The notes: a model not told the origin generated them from the letters alone. A stretch of DNA of 64,000 nucleotides from G963676205 sp964342525 (GCA_964342525.1 CAYFGQ010000012.1:1-64000), one strand, 5' to 3'. Shown: positions 32,135-41,335, counted from the stretch's first letter. A program made the numbers and translations.

Positions 32135-34021
32135 ATGAACAATCAAAATTTTAACAAAAAAAATCAACACTCAAATATAGATATAAGAACACAACATCAG
32201 CAAACAACACTAACCCAATTAAAAGAGAATAACCTTATCTATGATAGATATGGAATCATAAATCTAAATATACTATCTCAAAAGAATCTTCAAATATTTT
32301 TTATAGGTCTAATTGTATTCATTCAATTTGTGCTAATTGGAGTATGGGCTATAAAATATAAATATTTCATTTCAAATATAGATATATATTTAGAATTAAT
32401 GGGACAATATTTTTATAGCTTCTATACACAGTTTGATAAAATGAAATTATCAGATGAGTTCATATTTATACACTCATTAGCGCTACTATTTACAATCTTA
32501 GTGATGATAGTTTTTAATATCTACATCTATAAAAAATCAAAGGTTCAAAAGAGATTATCCTCAGTTGGATTATCAAACTACTACCTAAAATCAAAAAAGA
32601 ATAATATCTATATATTCAAACTAAGACTTGGGGAAGTGATGGAATATGATAAGTTCTTAAAGAGCTTTGAGAACATCAAACAAACCTTTTCAAAATCCAA
32701 TGTAAAGTTTGAGAGATACAATGAAACAGAGATTAAAGTGATATTCATTGAAAACTTTCCAACAATCAAAGATTTAAAAGGACTATCTCCCAAAGACTAT
32801 CTATTACCAAATAAGATATTTTTAGGATTTGGAATAAACACTAATCCAAAATCAAAAGATAAGTTTGAAGCTAAATATTTAGATATGGATAATATCCCTG
32901 TTGGAATTGCTAATTTAGGAAGTGCTGGAGGTGGAAAATCCAATACAATGAATCAATGGTTATATTCAATCTTTTATAACTTCAATAGAATCCAAAAGTT
33001 TTACTTCATAGATTTTAAAGGTGGTATTGAATCAGAACCTATAAATGATTTAGAAAAGAAACACAAAACTGGAAAGATTGAGATTTTAGATGATAATAGA
33101 CTAAGATTATATCAAATACTAAAACAACTAAATATTATCAATAAAGCTAGAATGTTATATCTAAAAACAAATAAACTAAAAAAGTTTGTTGATAATTATA
33201 TCTATGTGATATTTGATGAATTAGCAGAAATTTTAGACTATGAACCAAAGGAAAAATCTGAAAAACAAATTCAAAATGAGATATCAGCTATTATTGAATC
33301 CCTTTTAAGAACAGGTAGAAGTCAAGGTATAAAGATATTTTACTCAACCCAATCATTCTTATCTACAAGTTCAGGTCTTACAAGTGGAATGAAAAACAAT
33401 ACTAAACTTAGAGTATTACATCAAACTAAAAATAAAATGGCAATAGGTAATGTTATACCTATGGAAGAACTTGAAGAAAATGGATATGACCCATATAACT
33501 ATAATATGGGAAGAAACCTAGTTATCTCAGATGAAGAGATGATTGAAGTTAGAAGTTTATATATCCCAGAGGATTTTTTAGATGAGATTGAAATAAATAG
33601 TGAATACAACACAAAATTAGCAGAAAATTTAAAGGAGTTCTATAAGATAAAAATAGATGAACTAATTACAGATAGAGATAAACTTTCAACTAAATCTGAG
33701 GAGATATATTCACTTGAAGATATTGCAAAAGATTTAGATATTGAAATATCAAATACAACTACAAAAGAGGATATAAAACCCTCAAAAAAAGATAGTGTTA
33801 AAGTATCACTAAAAAATATAAAAGAAGATACTCCACCTAGGGAAGAGATAAAAGATTTTCTATCAAAAGTAAAAGCCAAAAAGAAAGAATCTCCAATAAC
33901 TGATGAGGAGATTGAACAGATTGATATTAAAAAAGAAACCCTTAGATTAAAAAAAACCATATCTTCAAATAAAATCAATATTGATGTAGATAAAGAGTTG
34001 CAGTTCTTAGAAGAAAATTAG
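32135..34021 (+). CDS. FtsK/SpoIIIE-like DNA translocase of the integrative element
   Basis: 628 residues. Two hydrophobic segments lie near residues 53-75 and 112-131. A cytoplasmic FtsK-type ATPase follows, with Walker A GSAGGGKS (262-269), FYFIDFKGG, Walker B YVIFDELAEIL (about 347) and RTGRSQGIKIFYSTQS, the arginine-finger region of the family. The C-terminal 140 residues are charged and low in complexity. It lacks the gamma DNA-reading domain of chromosomal FtsK. With a HUH Rep and no T4SS, it resembles the transfer ATPases of actinobacterial AICEs, which move double-stranded DNA alone, or the Zot/coupling proteins of other elements. Which applies here is open. Confidence 0.8.
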   Translation: MNNQNFNKKNQHSNIDIRTQHQQTTLTQLKENNLIYDRYGIINLNILSQKNLQIFFIGLIVFIQFVLIGVWAIKYKYFISNIDIYLELMGQYFYSFYTQFDKMKLSDEFIFIHSLALLFTILVMIVFNIYIYKKSKVQKRLSSVGLSNYYLKSKKNNIYIFKLRLGEVMEYDKFLKSFENIKQTFSKSNVKFERYNETEIKVIFIENFPTIKDLKGLSPKDYLLPNKIFLGFGINTNPKSKDKFEAKYLDMDNIPVGIANLGSAGGGKSNTMNQWLYSIFYNFNRIQKFYFIDFKGGIESEPINDLEKKHKTGKIEILDDNRLRLYQILKQLNIINKARMLYLKTNKLKKFVDNYIYVIFDELAEILDYEPKEKSEKQIQNEISAIIESLLRTGRSQGIKIFYSTQSFLSTSSGLTSGMKNNTKLRVLHQTKNKMAIGNVIPMEELEENGYDPYNYNMGRNLVISDEEMIEVRSLYIPEDFLDEIEINSEYNTKLAENLKEFYKIKIDELITDRDKLSTKSEEIYSLEDIAKDLDIEISNTTTKEDIKPSKKDSVKVSLKNIKEDTPPREEIKDFLSKVKAKKKESPITDEEIEQIDIKKETLRLKKTISSNKINIDVDKELQFLEEN

Positions 34022-34082
34022 CGATTTTATAAAAATTTTCACTTATCTCTTTTTTATTTACAATGTAAAAAAAGGAGTTCTT

Positions 34083-34238
34083 ATGAGTTTAGAAAAAGAT
34101 ATGGAAAAGAGTATAAAAGATTTAAAAGAGAGTTCTAATAATGATATATTTGAACATATGTCCTATGAAGAGCATAGACAGCTTTTAGAGGTGTTGATTA
34201 AAAAACAAATTGATAGATTATTAGATAGGGAGAACTAG
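34083..34238 (+). CDS. 51-residue acidic/helical small protein
   Basis: A short frame starting MSLEKDMEKSIKDLK and ending IDRLLDREN, with a strong GGAG site 6 nt before the ATG. It runs up to the ardA start, separated by one base, so it is probably cotranslated with ardA. The product is amphipathic helical. Not recognised; it could be a regulator or helper of ArdA. Confidence 0.6.
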   Translation: MSLEKDMEKSIKDLKESSNNDIFEHMSYEEHRQLLEVLIKKQIDRLLDREN

Positions 34239-34239
34239 G

Positions 34240-34743
34240 ATGCAGATATGTATTGAAGAACTTGGAACAAATCAGTTTAAGTGGTTCGACCTACCAGTTG
34301 AACAAAGTGATATAGATAAATGGGTTGAAGAAGAAATCCAACCTATCTATGATAAAGAGAAATTATATGGAACCCCAGAAGAATTTGAAGTTGTTGATAC
34401 AGAAGATATTAAATATCTTGGTTCCTTTACATCAATAGAAACATATAATGAATATTACAATCTACTTGAAGATAATGACCCTGTGTTAATTCAGTATGCA
34501 ATAGATGGATTAGGTTATAGTGTTGAACAACTTATCAAAGATACAAGTATGATAGAAGATATTACATACTTTGAGTGTGATATCAATGATTATGTGGAAG
34601 AGATGCTTGATGAGGGTATGTTTGGAGATATAAATGATTCTCTAAGGTATTACATTGATGTAGATAAGATTGCAAGTGATTTAGTTATAAATGGGGATAT
34701 AGATGAATATTCTTATGATAATAAAGACTATATTATCTACTAG
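34240..34743 (+). CDS. ardA: ArdA-like antirestriction protein (DNA mimic)
   Basis: 167 residues, extremely rich in Asp and Glu. The start MQICIEELGTNQFKWFDLP, the DGLG segment near residue 88, and the end SLRYYIDVDKIASDLVINGDIDEYSYDNKDYIIY match the three-domain ArdA layout, whose surface copies the charge of B-form DNA and blocks type I restriction enzymes. Mobile elements use it to survive entry into a new host. Here it belongs to the Rep/FtsK module, which argues that the element moves between cells. A GGGAG site precedes it. Confidence 0.8.
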   Translation: MQICIEELGTNQFKWFDLPVEQSDIDKWVEEEIQPIYDKEKLYGTPEEFEVVDTEDIKYLGSFTSIETYNEYYNLLEDNDPVLIQYAIDGLGYSVEQLIKDTSMIEDITYFECDINDYVEEMLDEGMFGDINDSLRYYIDVDKIASDLVINGDIDEYSYDNKDYIIY

Positions 34744-34751
34744 GTTGATGT

Positions 34752-35606
34752 ATGTTTAATAATAAGAATATTTTAGAAAAAGAAGTTAGTAAAATAGTTC
34801 AAAAATCTAACTTCTATTCTTCACTAAATGAACTTGAAGATAAGATAACTGTTAATGATATAGAGATTGAGATTGAAGGAGATGAGATTCAATGGAACTT
34901 TATAGCTCCTATTAAATTGACAAGTTCATTTAAAAAACTTTACAAAATATCAGAAGTTGAAGATATTATCCTTACAAAAGATGAGATTATCTTAGATGGT
35001 ATTGAGTTCTTAGATTTAGAGATTGAAGATGAAGAAGCGCTAAAAACTGAATATCAAAAAAGAGTAGATAATATAACAGATATAATCAATATGGACTTAG
35101 ATAATATCAATAGAGATTTCAACCACCTACAAACCCAAATATCACTATTTATTGATAAAATAGATGAAACCTCTAAAACTGGATTTTTCAATGCTTTAAA
35201 AAGGTTTATTAACTCACAGAACAAACAAAGAGTTATAGATAATTATATGCAAATTGTAGAGTTAAATAAATTTGAATTGAAACAACAAATCTGGGAACAA
35301 AGAAAAAAACTTTACCTTGAAAATGATGATAATTTATTTACAGTATTAAAAGAGAAGATAAAAGCTCTTTATAAATTGAAAACTCTAAAATTTCAATACT
35401 CATATTTAAAATCAAATGAAGAACAAATACATATTCAAATTGAAGATATAGTTGATGAAGCCTATCAAATCTTATATCTTGAAAAAGTTGATAATTTAGT
35501 AGAAGATAATGATCAAGTTATATCCATAAAAGATGGAGAGATTTACCAGCTTACTTATAAGGATGTAATGTATCTTTTTAAAAGTTATAATTTAAAGACA
35601 CAATAA
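34752..35606 (+). CDS. Unknown acidic coiled-coil protein next to ardA
   Basis: 284 residues, not recognised. It has an acidic N-terminal beta-rich part (VNDIEIEIEGDEIQWNFIAPI) and a long helical middle (about residues 90-200, DIINMDLDNINRDFNHLQTQISLFIDKI and later FELKQQIWEQRKKLYLEN). No membrane segment. It begins 8 bp after the ardA stop, so it is part of the same transcript. It closes the plus-strand replication/transfer block. Confidence 0.6.
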   Translation: MFNNKNILEKEVSKIVQKSNFYSSLNELEDKITVNDIEIEIEGDEIQWNFIAPIKLTSSFKKLYKISEVEDIILTKDEIILDGIEFLDLEIEDEEALKTEYQKRVDNITDIINMDLDNINRDFNHLQTQISLFIDKIDETSKTGFFNALKRFINSQNKQRVIDNYMQIVELNKFELKQQIWEQRKKLYLENDDNLFTVLKEKIKALYKLKTLKFQYSYLKSNEEQIHIQIEDIVDEAYQILYLEKVDNLVEDNDQVISIKDGEIYQLTYKDVMYLFKSYNLKTQ

Positions 35607-35795
35607 CTACTGATTTATTATAAATTTTGAAATAGATAAAGAGAAAAATATTAGAAATCAAATATCAGTCTAATAGAATTTATAATACTAATTACACAAA
35701 TACCTTATAAAAATTAATACTATCACTCTAATTATATTGCAAATTTTTGTTATCTGCTTGACAAAAAAATATATTACTGATAGAATTACATGCTA

Positions 35796-35871
35796 ATATG
35801 CGCATATATGAATATATTTAATTTTGATTTATAAAAACCATCATATTCATTTATATGCTTTTATGCGCATA
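35796..35871. promoter_or_regulatory. ArsR-type operator pair before the permease gene
   Basis: A perfect 12-bp palindrome ATATGCGCATAT (35796-35807) and a second TATGCGCATA (35862-35871), with near-palindromic ATATGAATAT/ATATTCAT stretches between them. A related TATACGCACATA occurs at 37061-37072 before the regulator gene. Repeated palindromes in front of a permease and its ArsR neighbour suggest metalloregulator binding. The remaining 35607-35760 part of the 290-bp gap shows nothing I can name. Confidence 0.55.
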
Positions 35872-35895
35872 CAAACATATAATATAGGAGTTCAT

Positions 35896-36990
35896 ATGTT
35901 TAATGAACAGTTTCAAATTGCATTAGATGAATTTTTGCATGTTGGTATTGCATTAGTTCTTATAATTGCAGTTATTTCAGTTATTACAGGTTTTGTTAGA
36001 GAGTATATTCCACAGGAAAAACTTCAAAAAAGATTAAAAGAGCAAGGTACAGTTAAAGGTGCATTCATGGGTGCAGGGTTGGGAGTATTAACTCCATTTT
36101 GTAGTGCATCAATGGTTCCTGTTGCTATGGGTATGATTGAAATGTCTGCCCCTTTCTCAACAGTTTTACCATTTCTTATTGCTGCACCTCTATCTAACTT
36201 TGTAGTAGTTGGTATAATTTTCGCTACATTTGGATTTGATATCGCAGTATTTTATTTCTTATGGACATTTTTAAGTGCAGTAATTGCAGGTCTTACTGTT
36301 GGTAGAAGTAGAGTTAGACACCAAGTAAGAAGTTTAGAAGAAATTAATGGAAGAGAAGTTCAAGCCCCAACTTGTTCTGCAAGTAGTCCAGCTCAAAGTT
36401 GTTCAGAAAATTCCCCTGTAAGTTCTTGTTCAACTAGCTCAGAAAGTAATGTTTCTCAATGTTGTTCTGTAGAGTCTAATCAAGTTGATTCATGTTCAAC
36501 AAATAATGTAAATCAAAGTTGTTCTGGAACAAGTACTCCAGCAAGTTCATGTTCAGCTCCATCATCAGATTGCAATGATCATAAAGCAAAAGCTAGAGGA
36601 GCATTTAGATTTGCTCTTGCATTATTTAAAAGAATAGTTCCATATGCTATTTTAGGTGCGTTTATTAGTGGTGTAGCTCTTGCTTATGTTCCACCTAGCC
36701 TTGTAGAGGAGTATGTTGGTGGTGATGCATGGTATGCAATTCCATTAGCAGCAGGTATTGGTGTACCTTTATATTTAAGAATTGAAATGGTTATTCCACT
36801 TCTTAGTACTTTATTAGCTAAAGGTATGAGTATGGGTGCAGCAATTGCATTATTAATTGGTGGAACAGGTGCAAGTATTCCAGAACTTGCCTTACTATCA
36901 TCTATGTTAAAACCTAAAGGTTTACTTGCCTTTACATTAACAATTTTAACAATTGCAACTCTTGGTGGTATTGTATTTATGCTTTTCTAA
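35896..36990 (+). CDS. ArsP/YraQ-type permease with Cys-rich cytoplasmic loop
   Basis: 364 residues from ATG 35896, where TAGGAG is placed correctly; the frame opens at 35824. About eight to ten membrane helices in two halves, each with a PF03773-type core. TPFCSASMVP (Cys69) in the first half is the family signature, and ArsP members export methylated trivalent arsenicals. Between the halves (about residues 157-230) is a Ser/Cys-rich loop with nine cysteines, several as S-C-S. A gene for an ArsR-family regulator follows. Arsenic or another thiol-loving metalloid is therefore the probable substrate. The long Cys loop is longer than I expect for the family. Confidence 0.8.
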   Translation: MFNEQFQIALDEFLHVGIALVLIIAVISVITGFVREYIPQEKLQKRLKEQGTVKGAFMGAGLGVLTPFCSASMVPVAMGMIEMSAPFSTVLPFLIAAPLSNFVVVGIIFATFGFDIAVFYFLWTFLSAVIAGLTVGRSRVRHQVRSLEEINGREVQAPTCSASSPAQSCSENSPVSSCSTSSESNVSQCCSVESNQVDSCSTNNVNQSCSGTSTPASSCSAPSSDCNDHKAKARGAFRFALALFKRIVPYAILGAFISGVALAYVPPSLVEEYVGGDAWYAIPLAAGIGVPLYLRIEMVIPLLSTLLAKGMSMGAAIALLIGGTGASIPELALLSSMLKPKGLLAFTLTILTIATLGGIVFMLF

Positions 36991-37032
36991 GGGTTATTCA
37001 AATCCCATTAAACTGTTATATAAAATAATATT

Positions 37033-37065
37033 GTATACTTGCATTATCATTATATGCAAGTATAC
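37033..37065. promoter_or_regulatory. Perfect 12-bp inverted repeat between permease and arsR genes
   Basis: GTATACTTGCAT (37033-37044) and ATGCAAGTATAC (37054-37065) are exact reverse complements around 9 bp. There is no T-run, so it is unlikely to be a terminator. It lies just before the arsR start and is most simply an operator for that regulator. Confidence 0.55.
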
Positions 37066-37091
37066 GCACATAAAAACAAAGGTTATACTTT

Positions 37092-37490
37092 ATGAAAAAC
37101 TGTGAAATAATTACTTTTGAAGAATATACAGATATCTTTAAAGCTCTATCAGATCCCACAAGATTAAAAATTATGTGGTTATTATTTACAGTTGATTTAA
37201 AAGTTAGTGTATCTGAGATAAAAGATGTATTAAATTTAAATCAATATAACGTATCAAAGCATCTAAAAATACTAAAACAAGTGGGTCTCATTTCTGAAAT
37301 GAAAGAAGGTCGTTGGTCATATTACTATTACTTAGAAAACAACAATAAATTTCATAATTACATTCAAAAAACTATTACTCAAATTCCTAGTATATTTATG
37401 GAAGATGAACTTAAGCGATGTAAAAAAAGAATAGAAATGAGAATTGATGGGAAATGTGTTTTAAATGCAAATATTGATGATAAAAATTAA
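37092..37490 (+). CDS. ArsR-family transcriptional regulator
   Basis: A 132-residue winged-helix dimeric repressor. FKALSDPTRLKIMWLL and LNQYNVSKHLKILKQVGLISEMKEGRWSYYYY are the family core. The usual metal site ELCVCD in helix 3 is absent; instead cysteines lie at positions 4, 110 and 122, so metalloid sensing would use the termini, as in some alternative ArsR types. It stands alone after the permease gene with its own palindromic operator. The target is presumably the permease promoter. Confidence 0.85.
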   Translation: MKNCEIITFEEYTDIFKALSDPTRLKIMWLLFTVDLKVSVSEIKDVLNLNQYNVSKHLKILKQVGLISEMKEGRWSYYYYLENNNKFHNYIQKTITQIPSIFMEDELKRCKKRIEMRIDGKCVLNANIDDKN

Positions 37491-37627
37491 TTTCTTTAAA
37501 CAATTAAAATTACTCAAAAATATCTTAATTATCCCAACTATTTTTCCTCCAAAGCCTCTATCTTTACCCAGATAAAAGCCTTAACAAAATGTATTCAAAA
37601 CTCACCAACTTATAATTTGCTTATACT

Positions 37628-38032
37628 TTATCTAATCTGAAGTTCCAAATAATTTAGATTATAGCTTTTTGTATTTTCTATTCCATTTAAATCTTTTATA
37701 AATGATAATTCATCAATATTAAATTCAACTTCTAAATCGTTATCTTTGAGTATATAATCATATTGTTCTTTTATTACTTTATCCAAAAGTTCTTCTTGCA
37801 TTTTTAAAGCTTCATCTACTTTTTCATTCTTAATTATTCTGTTTGATACTCTAATCATATATTTAATAGTTCTACAAAAATGATCAGAATCAAAAAATAT
37901 TTCATTTTCAAAATTAAACCAAAAATCTTTACTATTAACTTTATATTCTTCATTTTCATTTGGTATTTTCATACTCATAGCTCTTTGAGTTCTAATTATC
38001 TCTAATGCTATTTCACTTATTTTATTATCCAT
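37628..38032 (-). CDS. Unknown 134-residue helical protein
   Basis: Not recognised. An acidic, helical protein (KVDEALKMQEELLDKVIKEQYDYIL) without signal or membrane segment. It is downstream of, and on the same strand as, the lipoprotein genes, after a 44-bp gap, so it may be cotranscribed with them. It could belong to the restriction/plasmid-borne small helical type, but no motif supports a function. Confidence 0.5.
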   Translation of the reverse strand: MDNKISEIALEIIRTQRAMSMKIPNENEEYKVNSKDFWFNFENEIFFDSDHFCRTIKYMIRVSNRIIKNEKVDEALKMQEELLDKVIKEQYDYILKDNDLEVEFNIDELSFIKDLNGIENTKSYNLNYLELQIR

Positions 38033-38076
38033 TCATCACTCCTACTTTTTATTTTATCAAATTATTTCTGTAGTTT

Positions 38077-39102
38077 TTAATCTATTATTTGTTTTATAGC
38101 CTTATCCCTATTTTCAATAACCTTTTTAATCCTATTAGCTGAGTATATTATAAGTTCATTCATATCATTTTGAATTGTGATATTTTTTGCTTTTTGATAG
38201 GTGTTATTTGCATTTTCATATTGATTTAAATACTCATATGTGATTGCTAGATTATATAGAGCTGTTGAACTTTGATATTTAGTTAGATTCACTAATTGTT
38301 GTAATATTTTATTAGCTGATTGAATATCATTTAGTTCTATTAGTTTTAAAGCATTTTCAAGTAGTTTAGACTGTTTATCTGTATAATCTATATCCTCATC
38401 ATCAATTAACTCCAAAGTGATGTTTTTATAGCTTGGAGCTATCAATACAACAAATTGTTTAGATATATCTTTTGAAAGCATATTAAATACAGAACTATTT
38501 GAAATCAATCTTATATTCTCATCATTACATTTATCTTGTATAGTTGATACATTAAATGTTTTAGAGAATATAATATCTGCATTACTAACTCTTGTAATAT
38601 TGATATTTGAATTTAATGAATATATATGACTTTGACAAGATACTTTATACTCATAATATTTTTCACATACCTTTTTATCCTTGGAGTGTCTTAAACATTT
38701 ATCATAATCTGTTCTTGTTTCATAATATTGGTTCTTTTCATATTTTTTAGAGTTTATTGAACCTGATATAATTGAGTTTATATCACTTAGTCCATAATAT
38801 TTATCATCTGTATTATTTACTAATCCAGAGTCTTGAAGTTTTTGTTCATTTAGTATTTTATCTGTATCTTTTCTATTAACTATATTGAAATATTTATTGT
38901 TATTGAAAGTGATATTGTTCATTTGTGAAGAGATATTATCTTTTAAAGATACTGTATCATTTTTAAAATTTTCAATAGATACATTTTTTATATCTTTATC
39001 ATCAATTGAAGCTGGAATAAGTGTTTTTAGAGTTATTTTTTGAGAACAACCAGTAAAAAGGATTATTAGAAATAAAAGAGATATTTTAGTTATATGTTTC
39101 AT
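38077..39102 (-). CDS. CsgG/LpoB-like lipoprotein with TPR-like C-terminus
   Basis: 341 residues. A lipoprotein signal peptide with lipobox FTGC (Cys19). Residues 35-120 follow the CsgG-like pattern: ENFKNDTVSLKDNISSQMNN, FNIVNRKDTDKILNEQKLQDSG and DINSIISGSINSKKYEK. The C-terminal 100 residues resemble TPR helices (ANKILQQLVNLTKYQSSTALYNLAITYEYLNQYENANNTYQKA). CsgG-like proteins are outer-membrane lipoproteins involved in secretion or envelope assembly. It is the third of three lipoprotein genes on this strand inside the mobile element. Confidence 0.65.
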   Translation of the reverse strand: MKHITKISLLFLIILFTGCSQKITLKTLIPASIDDKDIKNVSIENFKNDTVSLKDNISSQMNNITFNNNKYFNIVNRKDTDKILNEQKLQDSGLVNNTDDKYYGLSDINSIISGSINSKKYEKNQYYETRTDYDKCLRHSKDKKVCEKYYEYKVSCQSHIYSLNSNINITRVSNADIIFSKTFNVSTIQDKCNDENIRLISNSSVFNMLSKDISKQFVVLIAPSYKNITLELIDDEDIDYTDKQSKLLENALKLIELNDIQSANKILQQLVNLTKYQSSTALYNLAITYEYLNQYENANNTYQKAKNITIQNDMNELIIYSANRIKKVIENRDKAIKQIID

Positions 39103-39171
39103 TTTAGTACCAACATTTTTATTTAAATTATATCGGGTTTTGGGCTAAGTAGATATAAAAATATCTACTTA

Positions 39172-40023
39172 TTATTTACAGTATGTATTAACACCTCTAC
39201 TTCTTACTTCTTTTGCTCTATCAGTATGATAAATACCCTCATTGAACTCTTTAACATAATATCCACCTTTGATAGGTTTATTTAGGTTTTCAACTTTAAT
39301 CCATGTTATATTGTCTTTTTTAGATGTTTTCATTACATCACCTTCACCAATAACAACTTCTTTACCATTTTCATAAGAGTATATTTTTACATCTGCTCTT
39401 TTATACATAGATGAATTAACTTTGATAATAGTTTTATCATCTTTTTTTCTCACTTCTGTAATATATGCTTTTTTACTAACAATATTATTTAGAGGATATT
39501 TAATATCAGCATAAGCATTTTCTACTAAATGAACATTAATATCTATTTGATTTCTATGTACTGCTGGTACTTTTCTTGACCAAATATTTTCAGATACTAA
39601 ACCATCTTTTGAATATGTATATAGTTGTCCTATTGTATCTTTTGTAGTAGCTTCAAATTTACATATATCTCCAATAATTACATAATCAGCATCTTTATAG
39701 TTTTTATTACTAAATACTTCCATTGGTTCAATATCTTTCAATAATTCAACTTCAACACCATTATATTTTTCATTTACTAAAAAATCACTCATAGCATAAG
39801 AAACTTGTTCCCCTAATTGTTTTTTTCTTTTTTCACTTAAATTTGAAAATTTACCATATTTATCTATTAAATTAAATGGTAAAAAATACACCTTAGTATC
39901 TTTTGATTCTTTAATCATTTTTGGTTTTTCAATAGTTTGTGGTTGATAATCACTAATTTTAGCACTACCACAACCAGTTAATAAAACACCTGCAACTGCT
40001 AGACCTAATAATTGTTTTTTCAT
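39172..40023 (-). CDS. Lipoprotein of unknown function (middle gene of three)
   Basis: 283 residues, signal peptide with lipobox LTGC (Cys18). The mature part is beta-rich; DADYVIIGDICKFEATTKD and IWSRKVPAVHRNQIDINVHLVENAYADI are the more regular stretches and are reminiscent of the LpoB/CsgG-like fold, though I cannot assign it. Spacing to its neighbours is 28 and 69 bp. It is presumably secreted to the outer membrane with its two neighbours as a set. Confidence 0.55.
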   Translation of the reverse strand: MKKQLLGLAVAGVLLTGCGSAKISDYQPQTIEKPKMIKESKDTKVYFLPFNLIDKYGKFSNLSEKRKKQLGEQVSYAMSDFLVNEKYNGVEVELLKDIEPMEVFSNKNYKDADYVIIGDICKFEATTKDTIGQLYTYSKDGLVSENIWSRKVPAVHRNQIDINVHLVENAYADIKYPLNNIVSKKAYITEVRKKDDKTIIKVNSSMYKRADVKIYSYENGKEVVIGEGDVMKTSKKDNITWIKVENLNKPIKGGYYVKEFNEGIYHTDRAKEVRSRGVNTYCK

Positions 40024-40051
40024 ATTTTCCCTTTTCTTTTCAATACTGTTT

Positions 40052-41176
40052 TTATTTGAAGTTTATCTCTTTAACCACTTTATCCATTAAGAAAGATACT
40101 TGATATTTAGAACCTACTTTTTGAGCACCTAATTTAATCTCCATCCCTAATGGTTTCATAACATGCTTACTTTCCCAGTAGTATTTGAAATTACCTTTCA
40201 TATATTTTTTATTTAGAATCTCTTTACTCATAGATTCTTCTTGTTTTTTAAGAGTTTTTCTTTTAGATGCAATCATAAATTCAGGTTTTCCATCTTCCAT
40301 ATCTTTTTTGATATCCTCTTTTAGACCAAATACAATCTCTTCATGTTGTTTCATTAACTTAGGGTCTGAAAGTCTATGTCTTGAAGCTGCATGAAGTGTT
40401 TCTTCATTTGTATATCCCCAATTCTCATCTTTTGAAAGGAATTGATGTAATTTATCTGATAATTCCCATAGTTTATTATATGCTTCATCTTTTGTATTTA
40501 CTTCATAAGCAATTAGGATTGATGGACCAGATTCTCCATTCATTTTTGTTTTTACTTTAATATCATTTTTCTCTTTACCTGTTATAACAATAGTAGAAGT
40601 ATTTCCAGCTTTATTAATTTTTCCAAATGATGCACCTTTTGGAAGTTGTTTTAAAACTTTTGATTCAGTTGTTTTACTTGTCATTTTTGCAACTTCTGGT
40701 GAGTTTTCAATCATTGGTCTCATTTGTTCTTTTGTCATACCCATTGGAATATCCATAGTATTTAAAACAGAATCAACAGCTTCTTTTTTAGATATTCTTT
40801 TAGATTCAATTTTCGCTGAGATTTCAGCATATAAAAAGTTATTGATTAGATTGTAGTAATATTGTGATTCATCATCTTTACCAACATATTTTTCAACTGA
40901 TTTCATATCAGGTGAATTTTTTGCTAATTTAGGTTGCATTTTTAATAGAATCTTATTTTCTTCACTAACATTTTCAAAGTTATAATAATCTTCCTGAACT
41001 TCTTTTTTTAGTTCATTCATATTTTTTCTACCAGTTTCACTATTATTTACTACATTGAAACTTTTTTCTGCTAGTTTTGAAATATCAAATGTTGGACTAT
41101 CTCCACCTGCACAACCTGTAAACAATAAAGTTGCTGTAGTAATACTTAAAGTTATATTTAAAACTTTTCTCTTCAT
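40052..41176 (-). CDS. Lipoprotein of unknown function (first gene of three)
   Basis: 374 residues from the ATG at 41176 (AAGGAA upstream); the frame opens 90 bp earlier. Signal peptide with lipobox FTGC. The mature protein has a helical middle and a Lys-rich C-terminal half with a conserved-looking ETLHAASRHRLSDPKLMKQHEEIVFGLK stretch. Not recognised. It is the promoter-proximal gene of the lipoprotein operon, which diverges from the XRE regulator and has two operator-like palindromes in between. Confidence 0.6.
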   Translation of the reverse strand: MKRKVLNITLSITTATLLFTGCAGGDSPTFDISKLAEKSFNVVNNSETGRKNMNELKKEVQEDYYNFENVSEENKILLKMQPKLAKNSPDMKSVEKYVGKDDESQYYYNLINNFLYAEISAKIESKRISKKEAVDSVLNTMDIPMGMTKEQMRPMIENSPEVAKMTSKTTESKVLKQLPKGASFGKINKAGNTSTIVITGKEKNDIKVKTKMNGESGPSILIAYEVNTKDEAYNKLWELSDKLHQFLSKDENWGYTNEETLHAASRHRLSDPKLMKQHEEIVFGLKEDIKKDMEDGKPEFMIASKRKTLKKQEESMSKEILNKKYMKGNFKYYWESKHVMKPLGMEIKLGAQKVGSKYQVSFLMDKVVKEINFK

Positions 41177-41237
41177 TAAAAATTCCTTCAAATTGTGATT
41201 TATAAATTCTAACCAATAATACCCTAGAAAATTATTA

Positions 41238-41300
41238 ATACCCATAGGTAATATAAATATTTCCACAAGGTATTATTGTTTTTTCATACCTACTGGTAAT
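41238..41300. promoter_or_regulatory. Twin operator between lipoprotein operon and XRE regulator
   Basis: ATACCCATAGGTAAT (41238-41252) and ATACCTACTGGTAAT (41286-41300) share ATACC-N5-GTAAT with the same orientation, 48 bp apart. Further half-sites (AATACC near 41218, GGTATT near 41269) lie around them. They sit in the divergent region, so one repressor could control both directions. The XRE protein is the obvious candidate. Confidence 0.6.
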
Positions 41301-41335
41301 ATTCATTTATAAATTAAAAGATGAAAGAAGGAACT

